A stretch of 52,973 nucleotides of DNA, taken from contig CAIRMO010000051.1 in NCBI GenBank assembly GCA_903879705.1, forward strand, positions 1 to 52,973, in the 5' to 3' direction. The number at the start of each line of letters is the position of its first letter. Position 1 is the first letter of the stretch. A model generated the notes under the pieces. That model was not told where the DNA came from. It ran no database searches and saw only the letters and a program-made list of their open reading frames with translations. Below, piece after piece: positions 1 through 6,927 of this stretch. Origin of the DNA: an uncultured Candidatus Competibacteraceae bacterium. Lineage in GTDB: Bacteria; Pseudomonadota; Gammaproteobacteria; Competibacterales; Competibacteraceae. Made by a program: the position numbers and the translations under genes.

Positions 1-70
1 ATCCTGCCCGTGTTTAGCCCACGGGCAGGATGCCCGTGCTACGATAAATTCCACAACTTGAATCGGATTC
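1..70. repeat. Interspersed palindromic repeat, family A (copy 1)
   Basis: A 70-bp unit that recurs at 21872-21941 with only three differences. It contains inverted copies of a core reading ACGGGCA-N-TGCCCGT, followed by a conserved tail (GATAAATTCCACAACTTG and onward). Shorter relatives of the palindromic core lie at 5230-5275 and 25385-25432. All copies are outside genes, as expected of a REP/MITE-like element. The window opens inside this copy, so its left end is not visible. Confidence 0.8.
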
Positions 71-150
71 CTAATGTAGAGGTCCCGATGCAAAACCGGA
101 CATGCCTCAACGATGTTAGCGTTAGCCGTCGGGGCCGGGGCGGAAAGTCG

Positions 151-981
151 TCAGCAGATCGGCTGGGTGATCGTCGGCGAGCTGCTGGCGGGGACGTTGT
201 CGACGCTCTCGGTGGTGGCCGATACCCTGCTGGCCCGCAAGCCGCAGACCGGACACTCTGGCCAGCGTCCGACCCGCAACGTCCGCCATTCCATACGCTT
301 GGCGTCCAGCACCAGCAAGCGACCATTGAGCGTAGTCCCGATATGGGTCAGCAGTTTGATGGCTTCTACAGCCTGAAGGCTGCCGATCACCCCAACCACC
401 GGAGCCAGCACCCCGGTTTGCGCGCAGGTTTCAGCATTGCTCCGGGTATCGCGGTACAGGCAACGGTAACAACCGCCTTCCCCGCCCGGCTGCCAGACCA
501 GCACTTGCCCCTCCAGCCGAATCGCCGCCCCGGAGACCAGCGGGGTACCCATCTGCACACAGGCCAGGTTAATCGCCAGCCGGGTGGGCAAATTGTCGCT
601 GGCGTCTACCACCACATCCGCCTGCTGCACCTGATCCAGCAACTCCGCTGCCGTCAGCACCCGGGGAATGGCAACAACATCGACCAAGGGATTAAGCGCC
701 TGTAGCGCATCGCGGGCCGATTCGACCTTGGGCCGGCCAATATCGGCGCTCCGGTGAATGATCTGGCGTTGCAAGTTGGACAAATCGACCTGATCAAAAT
801 CAACCAGCGTCAACCGCCCCATTCCTGCCGCGGCCAGATACATCGCTGCCACCGATCCCAGCCCGCCCAGGCCGACAATCACGGCATGGGAACGGCGTAA
901 CCGGGCCTGACCGGCAATCTCGAACTCCGGCAACAGAATTTGCCGGCTATAACGCAACAGTTCTTCATCAGTCATATCCAT
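151..981 (-). CDS. moeB: MoeB/ThiF-type adenylyltransferase (E1-like)
   Basis: A 276-residue E1-like enzyme that would activate the C-terminal glycine of a small sulfur-carrier protein (MoaD or ThiS) by adenylation, for molybdopterin or thiazole synthesis in the cytoplasm. Visible features are the nucleotide-binding loop GLGGLG (37-42), the catalytic aspartate in DASDN (126-130), zinc ligands C171/C174 and C243/C246, and the conserved cysteine C186 before the GVLAPVVGVIGSLQA signature. The ATG at 981 is preceded by GGGGTGA at good spacing; a second ATG two codons on is possible. It is transcribed divergently from argA. No moaD, moaE or thiS is in view, so MoeB versus ThiF cannot be decided by context. 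The family is clear; the exact carrier is inference. Confidence 0.85.
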   Translation of the reverse strand: MDMTDEELLRYSRQILLPEFEIAGQARLRRSHAVIVGLGGLGSVAAMYLAAAGMGRLTLVDFDQVDLSNLQRQIIHRSADIGRPKVESARDALQALNPLVDVVAIPRVLTAAELLDQVQQADVVVDASDNLPTRLAINLACVQMGTPLVSGAAIRLEGQVLVWQPGGEGGCYRCLYRDTRSNAETCAQTGVLAPVVGVIGSLQAVEAIKLLTHIGTTLNGRLLVLDAKRMEWRTLRVGRWPECPVCGLRASRVSATTESVDNVPASSSPTITQPIC

Positions 982-1119
982 CAGTTTTCACCCCGGTCTC
1001 CAAAGCCCACTTCCCGTTATTTCTCTGATTCTGATGATGGCCCGGATTTTGTTCAAGCCGCATTCCTGCAACGGCTCTGGCATAATCGCCGGCCCTTCGT
1101 CCTCCGCAGAGCGCCCACT

Positions 1120-2430
1120 ATGGATGCCGATCACTTTGTCCAATGGTTCCGGCAGGCCAGTCCCTATATCAATGCCCATCGCGGCAAAACCTTTGTCGTG
1201 CTGTTTGGCGGTGAAGCGGTTGAAGCCGATTCTTTTTCCAGTCTGATTCACGATCTCGCCCTGCTGCACAGCCTCGGTATTCGCTTGGTGCTGGTTCATG
1301 GCGCTCGCCCGCAAGTCGAGGCACGCCTGCGCGAAGCCGGGCGCAATCTGCGCTATGTCAATGGCTTACGGTTGACCGACGGTGAGGATTTGCGCTACGT
1401 CAAACAGGCGATCGGTCGGGTGCGGATTCGCATTGAAGCGCGGCTGTCGTTGGGCATCGCCAATTCGCCGATGCACGGCGCTCAGTTGCGGGTGGTGTCC
1501 GGCAACCTGATTACCGCTCGCCCGCTGGGCATCCGCGACGGGATCGACTACGGCTTCACCGGCGAAGTGCGCCGGATCGATGACCGCGCCATCCGATTGT
1601 GGCTGGAGCAAGATGCCATTGTGCTGCTGTCGCCGCTGGGTTATTCGCCGACCGGAGAAATTTTCAACCTCAGCGCCGAAGATGTGGCCACCGCTACCGC
1701 GATCGCCCTGCACGCCGACAAGCTGCTGGTGTTGAGCGAAGGGTTGGAGCTGCGCGATCCCGGCGGGCAACCGATCCGTGAACTCAGTCCTGGCGACGCT
1801 GAACGGTTGTTGGTCGAATCGCCCGCTCTGACTGAGGATCATGCCCGCTATTTGCGCCAGGCGTTACGGGTTGGTCAGGCTGGGGTGCGCCGCGTTCACC
1901 TGCTCAATCGGCGGTTGAATGGGGCGCTGTTGCTGGAGCTGTTTACCCGCGATGGCGTGGGGGCGATGGTGGCCGCCGATCGCTATGAGGGGCTGCGATC
2001 GGCAACGATTGACGATGTTGGCGGGATACTGGAACGCATTCAGCCGCTGGAGGAGGACGGCACACTGGTGCGGCGGTCGCGGGAGCGGCTGGAAATGGAA
2101 ATTGACCAATTCAGTGTGCTGGAGCGCGATGGAACCATTATCGGTTGCGCCGCGCTGTACCCGTTCCCGAAAGAGCATTTAGGCGAGTTGGCCTGCGTGG
2201 CGGTGCAACCGGCTTATCGTAACCGGGGGCGCGCTGACGCCCTGCTCCAGTTCATCGAACGCCAGGCTCGAACCCAGGGTTTGCAACGGCTGTTCGTGCT
2301 GACGACCCGCACCGCCCACTGGTTTCGGGAACGCGGCTTTGAACCCGCTGAAGTCGCCGATCTGCCGATGCAAAAACAGGCGCTATATAACTGGCAGCGG
2401 CGCTCCAAAGTTTTTATCAAAACCCTGTAG
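1120..2430 (+). CDS. argA: N-acetylglutamate synthase (amino-acid N-acetyltransferase)
   Basis: Catalyses transfer of acetyl from acetyl-CoA to L-glutamate, the first step of arginine synthesis. The start at 1120 gives 436 residues, close to the usual bacterial ArgA length of about 440. An N-terminal amino-acid-kinase fold (about 20-270, with VVLFGGEAV and LVLVHGARPQVE) is followed by a GNAT acetyltransferase domain (about 290-436, acetyl-CoA motif VQPAYRNRGRADALL). The open frame extends upstream to 940, overlapping moeB, but those residues do not resemble ArgA, so the later ATG is chosen despite a weak ribosome site. In this family the kinase domain binds arginine for feedback control and has no kinase activity. 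Confidence 0.93.
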   Translation: MDADHFVQWFRQASPYINAHRGKTFVVLFGGEAVEADSFSSLIHDLALLHSLGIRLVLVHGARPQVEARLREAGRNLRYVNGLRLTDGEDLRYVKQAIGRVRIRIEARLSLGIANSPMHGAQLRVVSGNLITARPLGIRDGIDYGFTGEVRRIDDRAIRLWLEQDAIVLLSPLGYSPTGEIFNLSAEDVATATAIALHADKLLVLSEGLELRDPGGQPIRELSPGDAERLLVESPALTEDHARYLRQALRVGQAGVRRVHLLNRRLNGALLLELFTRDGVGAMVAADRYEGLRSATIDDVGGILERIQPLEEDGTLVRRSRERLEMEIDQFSVLERDGTIIGCAALYPFPKEHLGELACVAVQPAYRNRGRADALLQFIERQARTQGLQRLFVLTTRTAHWFRERGFEPAEVADLPMQKQALYNWQRRSKVFIKTL

Positions 2431-2472
2431 CCTGTAGACTGTTGCGCTTGTCCGTTCCCGTGAGAAACCGCC

Positions 2473-3276
2473 ATGTCGACCGCCGCCCCGTTGCGGGTGA
2501 TCCAACTCACTGATTTTCATATCAAGACTACCCCCGGCAGCCGGCTGTGGGGGGTGGATGTCGACGCCGGTCTCAGCGCGGTGCTGGCCTGCATCCAGGA
2601 GCGGCATCCTGAACCGGATTTCATGCTGGCGACCGGTGATCTGGTCGGCGACGAGCCGGAGGCGTATGACCGGGTGCGCGAGTTTCTTGAACCACTGGGG
2701 ATTCCGGTGTACTGCCTGCCCGGCAATCACGATTTCCCGGCGCGCATGGCGCAAACCCTGCGTCACGGTTGGGTGCGCTGGCAACGCAGTTTCATCGCCG
2801 GCGGCTGGCAGATCGTGCTGCTGGATTCCAGCGTTCCCGGTACCCCGGAGGGCCATCTGGCCTATGACGAACTGGCGTTTCTGGATACCGCGCTGGTCAT
2901 GCACCCGGACCTGCCGACTCTGGTTTGTCTGCACCACAATCCGGTGCCAACCGAAACGCCCTGGCTGGATACCATGACGGTCGCTAATGGCCCGGCGCTG
3001 TTTGCGGTGCTGGATCGTTATCCGCAAGTGCAGGCGGTGATTTGGGGCCACCTTCACGCTGAATTTTCCGCCCGGCGCGGCAAGGTTCAGCTACTGGGAA
3101 CGCCCGCCACCTGTATCCAGTTCAAACCCAAAACCCCGGAACCGCAACTGGACGACCTGCCGCCCGGCTATCGCTGGTTTGAACTCTATCCTGATGGCCG
3201 GCTGGAAACGGGCGTGGAACGCATTGCATTGACGACTTGCCCGCTGGATTTAACCCGACAAGTTCCGGCGGAATAG
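2473..3276 (+). CDS. cpdA: 3',5'-cyclic-AMP phosphodiesterase
   Basis: A 267-residue class III cyclic nucleotide phosphodiesterase that hydrolyses cAMP to AMP with two metal ions. All calcineurin-type metal motifs are present: D14-x-H16, GD (55-56), GNHD (84-87), the H154/H155 pair and GHLH (192-195). It begins 42 bp after argA on the same strand, with GTGAGAA as a moderate ribosome site. Length and motif spacing match CpdA. It would set cAMP levels for a CRP-type regulator, which is not in this window. Confidence 0.88.
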   Translation: MSTAAPLRVIQLTDFHIKTTPGSRLWGVDVDAGLSAVLACIQERHPEPDFMLATGDLVGDEPEAYDRVREFLEPLGIPVYCLPGNHDFPARMAQTLRHGWVRWQRSFIAGGWQIVLLDSSVPGTPEGHLAYDELAFLDTALVMHPDLPTLVCLHHNPVPTETPWLDTMTVANGPALFAVLDRYPQVQAVIWGHLHAEFSARRGKVQLLGTPATCIQFKPKTPEPQLDDLPPGYRWFELYPDGRLETGVERIALTTCPLDLTRQVPAE

Positions 3277-3298
3277 CCACTCTGGATAATCCAACCTT

Positions 3299-3856
3299 AT
3301 GAACAACAAAGACGATCTGGTTCGACATTATCACTGGCTGCGCCAGTACGGCCTGAATGACTCGCATAGCGGCAATGCCTCGATCCGGGACAGCGACGGC
3401 TTCTGGATCACCCCCACCGGTTGCTGCGCCGATACGCTGAGCAGCGGCGAACTGGTGGAATGCCGGCTTGATGGCGCGCTCGGCAAGGGCGCATCCATGG
3501 ACGCCCGCCTACATCTGGCGATCTATCAGGCCAATCCCGAAACCCGCGCCGTCCTGCACAGTCATGGCCCGTATTCGGTGGCAATGACGATGGATAACGA
3601 GGAATTTCTGCCGGCGGATTTCGAGGGCCAGCTTTATTTCAGCCGGGTACCGGTGCTAACTATTCCCTATGATCAGTACGAAGCCCGCTCGCCGGAAATG
3701 GTGGCCGAAATTCTGGCCGACTATCCGATTGCGGTAGTGCGTGGTCACGGCGTCTATGCCAACGCCAACTGCTTGAACCTGGCCTACAAGTGGACCTGTT
3801 CGCTGGAACTGTCGGCCAAGACCGCGTTTATTGCCCAGCAAGCCGGCAAAATTTGA
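3299..3856 (+). CDS. Class II aldolase/adducin family protein
   Basis: A 185-residue member of the zinc-dependent class II aldolase/adducin family, whose members include sugar-phosphate aldolases and epimerases. The three zinc histidines are present (H87, H89 in LHSHG; H150 in RGHG), as is the phosphate-loop motif SGNASIR (24-30). Where fuculose-phosphate aldolase has its catalytic glutamate (Glu73), this protein has aspartate D68 (ASMDARLHLAIY). It is somewhat shorter than typical family members. It lies 22 bp after cpdA, so may be co-transcribed, but no sugar pathway genes are nearby and the substrate is unknown. Confidence 0.75.
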   Translation: MNNKDDLVRHYHWLRQYGLNDSHSGNASIRDSDGFWITPTGCCADTLSSGELVECRLDGALGKGASMDARLHLAIYQANPETRAVLHSHGPYSVAMTMDNEEFLPADFEGQLYFSRVPVLTIPYDQYEARSPEMVAEILADYPIAVVRGHGVYANANCLNLAYKWTCSLELSAKTAFIAQQAGKI

Positions 3857-4020
3857 CCGGACGCTGCTTCTGCAACGGAAAGCGACGAACCCGGTCAACT
3901 AGAATGAGTGGACTTCAGAACCCCGCCTCATGCAGTGCCCGCGCCGCCATCGTGTTGCGCCTGGATTGCCGACAAAATTTCACGGCCTTGCCGCCCACTA
4001 TCGGAGAAGAGACAGCCGCC

Positions 4021-5229
4021 ATGCCACGCCCAAACTTAAAATTCAGCCACAGTTTGCTTCTGAGCGGGCTGGTCGCTGGTGCTGCACAAGCCACCATTTA
4101 TCCCTTGCCGCCCCCGGACACCGATGTGGTCGGTCAGGTCAAGGTTATGTATGCCGCCAAGGACGACACCCTGGTCGATATCGCCCGCCGGCATGGTCTG
4201 GGTTATGACGAGATTGTCCACGCCAACCCGGGCCTGGATCGCTGGGCGCCCGGCGAGGGAACGCCCATCGTGCTGCCCACCCGCCATATCCTGCCTAATA
4301 CCCCGCGCGAAGGGATCGTCCTTAACATCGCCGAAATGCGGCTCTACTACTACCCCAAGGCGGGTGTCGGCGAAGATCGGACGGTGGTCACCTATCCGGT
4401 CAGCATCGGGCGGATGGACTGGAAAACCCCGATGGGTTTGACCAAGGTGGTGGCCAAGGACATTGATCCGCCGTGGCGACCGCCGGCAGCGATCAAGGCC
4501 GAACACGCCGCCGAGGGTGACATTCTGCCGGACGTCGTGCCGGGCGGCCCCGACAACCCGCTGGGCCGGTTCGCCATGCGGCTGGGCGTTCCCGGCTATC
4601 TGATTCACGGCACCAACAAGCCCTATGGCATTGGGATGCGGGTCACGCACGGCTGTGTGCGGATGTACCCGGAAGATATTGAACGGCTGTTCGGGATGGT
4701 GCCGGTAGGAACGCCCGTGCGCCTCGTTGACCAGCCGGTCAAGGTGGGCCGGTTAAACGGCGCGCTGCTGCTGGAAGCGCATGAGCCGCTGGAGGAAGAC
4801 AACATTCCGATCAAAGTCACGGCGGAACAGGCCCGGCAAGCGGTGATCGCCAAGACCAGCCCGGAGATGGCCGGCGTGGATCAGGCGGCGCTGGACGTCG
4901 CGCTTGAGCAACTGAGCGGCATTCCGGTATCGATCGGCGCTCTGCCAGGTTCAGCGCCCGAAGGATCAACCGCTGGTCCGTCGCAGCGCGATGATCCGGC
5001 CAATCCTCCCGCCTATGGCCGAATGCCTGCTTACGGTGAGGTTCCCTATCGCCCGGCACCTGGCTATCCGCCCAACTATCCCCCTACCGCTGAACCACCA
5101 CCGGCCTATCCGCCCTACCCGATTGCGCCCCGCGCCCCTGCGCCTTACGGCAGCGCCAGACCGCCGATCCGGTCATCGGCTGGCGGCGATCCCGCCAATC
5201 CAGCATTGCCCGTGGCCAACCGCCTGTAG
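4021..5229 (+). CDS. L,D-transpeptidase with LysM domain (YbiS/ErfK type)
   Basis: A periplasmic cysteine transpeptidase of 402 residues. A signal peptide (about 1-24) is followed by a LysM peptidoglycan-binding domain (about 42-88) and a YkuD catalytic domain (about 97-235) with H196-G and the catalytic H210-G-C212. The C-terminal 80 residues are rich in proline and tyrosine. The frame is open back to 3790, but the ATG at 4021 follows GGAGAAGAGA and starts the signal peptide. Enzymes of this family either attach Lpp to diaminopimelate in murein or form 3-3 crosslinks. Its convergent neighbour is a murein lipoprotein gene, which favours the Lpp-anchoring role; that is inference. Confidence 0.87.
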   Translation: MPRPNLKFSHSLLLSGLVAGAAQATIYPLPPPDTDVVGQVKVMYAAKDDTLVDIARRHGLGYDEIVHANPGLDRWAPGEGTPIVLPTRHILPNTPREGIVLNIAEMRLYYYPKAGVGEDRTVVTYPVSIGRMDWKTPMGLTKVVAKDIDPPWRPPAAIKAEHAAEGDILPDVVPGGPDNPLGRFAMRLGVPGYLIHGTNKPYGIGMRVTHGCVRMYPEDIERLFGMVPVGTPVRLVDQPVKVGRLNGALLLEAHEPLEEDNIPIKVTAEQARQAVIAKTSPEMAGVDQAALDVALEQLSGIPVSIGALPGSAPEGSTAGPSQRDDPANPPAYGRMPAYGEVPYRPAPGYPPNYPPTAEPPPAYPPYPIAPRAPAPYGSARPPIRSSAGGDPANPALPVANRL

Positions 5230-5275
5230 AACGGGCATCCTGCCCGTTTCAACCCGGGCTGGAAGCCCGTGCCGC
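5230..5275. repeat. Interspersed palindromic repeat, family A (short copy)
   Basis: Immediately after the transpeptidase stop: ACGGGCATCCTGCCCGT followed by a GGGCT/AGCCC pair. The core matches the repeat at 1-70 but lacks its conserved tail. Confidence 0.65.
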
Positions 5276-5302
5276 GCCCGGAATAGCTAAAACTCAACCC
5301 AT

Positions 5303-5339
5303 AAAAAACCCCGCGCTTGTTGCCAGCGCGGGGTTTTTT
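5303..5339. terminator. Bidirectional rho-independent terminator
   Basis: A perfect hairpin with stem CCCCGCGC/GCGCGGGG and a 9-nt loop, flanked by A6 on the left and T6 on the right. It lies between the convergent transpeptidase (ends 5229) and lpp (ends 5366) and can stop transcription from both sides. Confidence 0.9.
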
Positions 5340-5365
5340 ATGGATCTGCCGTCAGGCAGCGATGT

Positions 5366-5602
5366 TCACTTGTACATCGACTTCTTGAACATCCGGTTGA
5401 TCTTTTCCTCAGTCGCCATGCTCATCGACTTGGCTTCCATCGCGATGGATTTGGCGTCGTTGGCGGTACCCATAGCGTTGCTGGCCATGCCCTTGGCTTC
5501 ATTGGCGTCATTCTGCACCTTTTGCAGGTCGCTGGTGCTGGCGCAGCCCACGGTCAGGCCGGCGATCAGGGCCAAGGCAGAAATCTTGATTAAGGTTTTC
5601 AT
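5366..5602 (-). CDS. lpp: Murein lipoprotein (Lpp/OprI family)
   Basis: A 78-residue outer-membrane lipoprotein. The signal peptide ends in the lipobox LTVGC with lipidated C20, leaving a mature chain of about 59 residues, the same size class as E. coli Lpp. The mature part is a continuous alanine- and methionine-rich helix with heptad spacing, which in this family forms a trimeric coiled coil, and it ends in lysine (SMYK), the residue that L,D-transpeptidases join to peptidoglycan. Ribosome site AGGGAG precedes the ATG. It has its own strong-looking promoter. It sits between two L,D-transpeptidase genes, which supports the assignment. Confidence 0.85.
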   Translation of the reverse strand: MKTLIKISALALIAGLTVGCASTSDLQKVQNDANEAKGMASNAMGTANDAKSIAMEAKSMSMATEEKINRMFKKSMYK

Positions 5603-5690
5603 TGGTTCAACTCCCTGGTTTAATTCAAAAAAAGCGCTAGACAGCTGTTGTTGTCCTGGCGCAACTCATTGTCGCAATACAACAAAAGCC

Positions 5691-5721
5691 ATTATACAAC
5701 GGAATTTTGATTTGCGGACAA
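5691..5721 (-). promoter_or_regulatory. Candidate sigma-70 promoter of lpp
   Basis: On the minus strand a perfect -10 hexamer TATAAT (5691-5696) has a weaker -35-like TTGTCC (5716-5721) 19 bp upstream. The start of transcription would lie near 5684, giving a leader of about 80 nt before the lpp ATG. A perfect -10 fits a lipoprotein of this family, which is usually very abundant. Confidence 0.5.
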
Positions 5722-5738
5722 TGCCACGTTAGCGCAAA

Positions 5739-6350
5739 TCAGCGAATCTCGACCCGCATCCCGACTTTCACCCAGGGTCTGAGCGCGTCGATCTGCCGGT
5801 TGTCCAGCGCAACACAGCCGCTAGTCCAGTTGATGCCCGCGCTATGGACGCCGGGATTGCCCGCGCCGATGCCATGAATACCGATCTGTCCGCCCAGCGA
5901 GGTGTCCTGCGGCGGGGTGCGGCCACTGCTCCAGGCAGCGCGAATTCGCTCATAGGTCAAGGCGTCGATCCGGCGTTCCCGCAGCGCCCGTTCAGCGTAG
6001 TCCGGATTGGGATAATCCAGACCGATGAAGGTTTTGAACCGGCTGTGGTCGTTGATCCAGCCGACCCGGAATACCCCCAGCGGCGTCTTGTTATCGCCAC
6101 GGCGATATTTTAAACCTGCGCCGCTGCTGCCCAGGGCAATCTGGCGGAACGACTCGATTGGGCGGTTGCCCTGCATGACGATCAGGGCATCGGCCTTGGT
6201 GTCAACCAGCAACCAGGGACCCGCCGGCAGCGCGGCGCTGTTTGCCAAAACCGGCGGCGGAATCGTCGAATCCAACCCGGTTGGGGCGCAGGCGCTGACC
6301 AGCCACGCCAGGCCGCCGATCAAGATCAACCGTTTACTAAACGTCCACAT
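5739..6350 (-). CDS. L,D-transpeptidase family lipoprotein
   Basis: A 203-residue protein with a lipoprotein signal (lipobox VSAC, C21) and a YkuD-type catalytic domain (about 45-203). The catalytic centre reads TSGCVAL with C179; the histidine normally two residues before the cysteine is serine (S177), a variant seen in part of the family. H159 in GIHG is the other conserved histidine. AGGTGA lies 7 nt before the ATG. It is upstream of lpp on the same strand with a 136-bp gap holding the lpp promoter. It could crosslink peptidoglycan or act on Lpp; it does not look like a recent duplicate of the LysM enzyme at 4021. Confidence 0.8.
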   Translation of the reverse strand: MWTFSKRLILIGGLAWLVSACAPTGLDSTIPPPVLANSAALPAGPWLLVDTKADALIVMQGNRPIESFRQIALGSSGAGLKYRRGDNKTPLGVFRVGWINDHSRFKTFIGLDYPNPDYAERALRERRIDALTYERIRAAWSSGRTPPQDTSLGGQIGIHGIGAGNPGVHSAGINWTSGCVALDNRQIDALRPWVKVGMRVEIR

Positions 6351-6421
6351 CAGCTACTCACCTGTTCATCGCGATGTCATCAGGGCGCGGTTTATAGGGC
6401 AGCCGGGGCGGCGATGCAAGT

Positions 6422-6883
6422 TCACGCCTCGGGGAAACGCGGATCCAGCACCATCTCGCTACGCAGGGAATTGCCGACAAAGCAATTTTCCTTGGCCTTG
6501 CGGTGGAGTTCGTTGACCGTGCTGACGTCGGGAAGGTGGGTGCCACTAAAGATCACCAAGGGCCGCAGCGTCAGGCGCGAGACCATTATCTTGCCCTGTT
6601 CGTTTTTGCCCAGTTCGGCCAGCGGCTCATCTTCGTAGCGGTCCACCGTCAATTTCCGCAGTGCGGCGATGGTCAGGAAGGTCAGCATGTGGCAACTGGA
6701 TAACGCCGCCAGCAGCGCTTCTTCCGGGTTGCTCATGTCGGGGTTTCCGGAATAGTCCGGGGCGGCCGATCCCTGCACAACCTGGCCACCAGCCAGCCGC
6801 CAGGTATGGCTGCGGTCGAAGGTCTTGTGATCGAAATCCGGCGTGGTCCGTTGCCAGTCGAGAAAGATGGAAAAAGTTGACAC
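6422..6883 (-). CDS. OsmC-family peroxiredoxin-like protein
   Basis: An OsmC/Ohr-fold protein with the two redox cysteines of the family, one in LSSCHMLTFL and one in ENCFVGNSL, expected to reduce organic hydroperoxides in the cytoplasm. The GTG at 6883 is chosen because GAGGAG lies 9 nt upstream and the product then begins STFSIFLDW, as is usual in the family (153 residues). An ATG at 6931 would add 16 unconserved residues and overlap the chemoreceptor stop as ATGA, but the GGGGGA before it is too close to serve as a ribosome site. It follows the chemoreceptor on the same strand. Confidence 0.82.
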   Translation of the reverse strand: MSTFSIFLDWQRTTPDFDHKTFDRSHTWRLAGGQVVQGSAAPDYSGNPDMSNPEEALLAALSSCHMLTFLTIAALRKLTVDRYEDEPLAELGKNEQGKIMVSRLTLRPLVIFSGTHLPDVSTVNELHRKAKENCFVGNSLRSEMVLDPRFPEA

Positions 6884-6927
6884 GGGGATTGGCTCCTCGG
6901 GAAAGGAATTGAACGGAAGGTCGTTGT

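Noticed and set aside
940-1119. Upstream extension of the argA frame
   Set aside because: The 60 extra codons overlap moeB, show no ArgA similarity and would exceed the family's length. The ATG at 1120 fits better.
3790-4020. Upstream extension of the L,D-transpeptidase frame
   Set aside because: It overlaps the aldolase-like gene and would bury the signal peptide. The ATG at 4021 has a good ribosome site.
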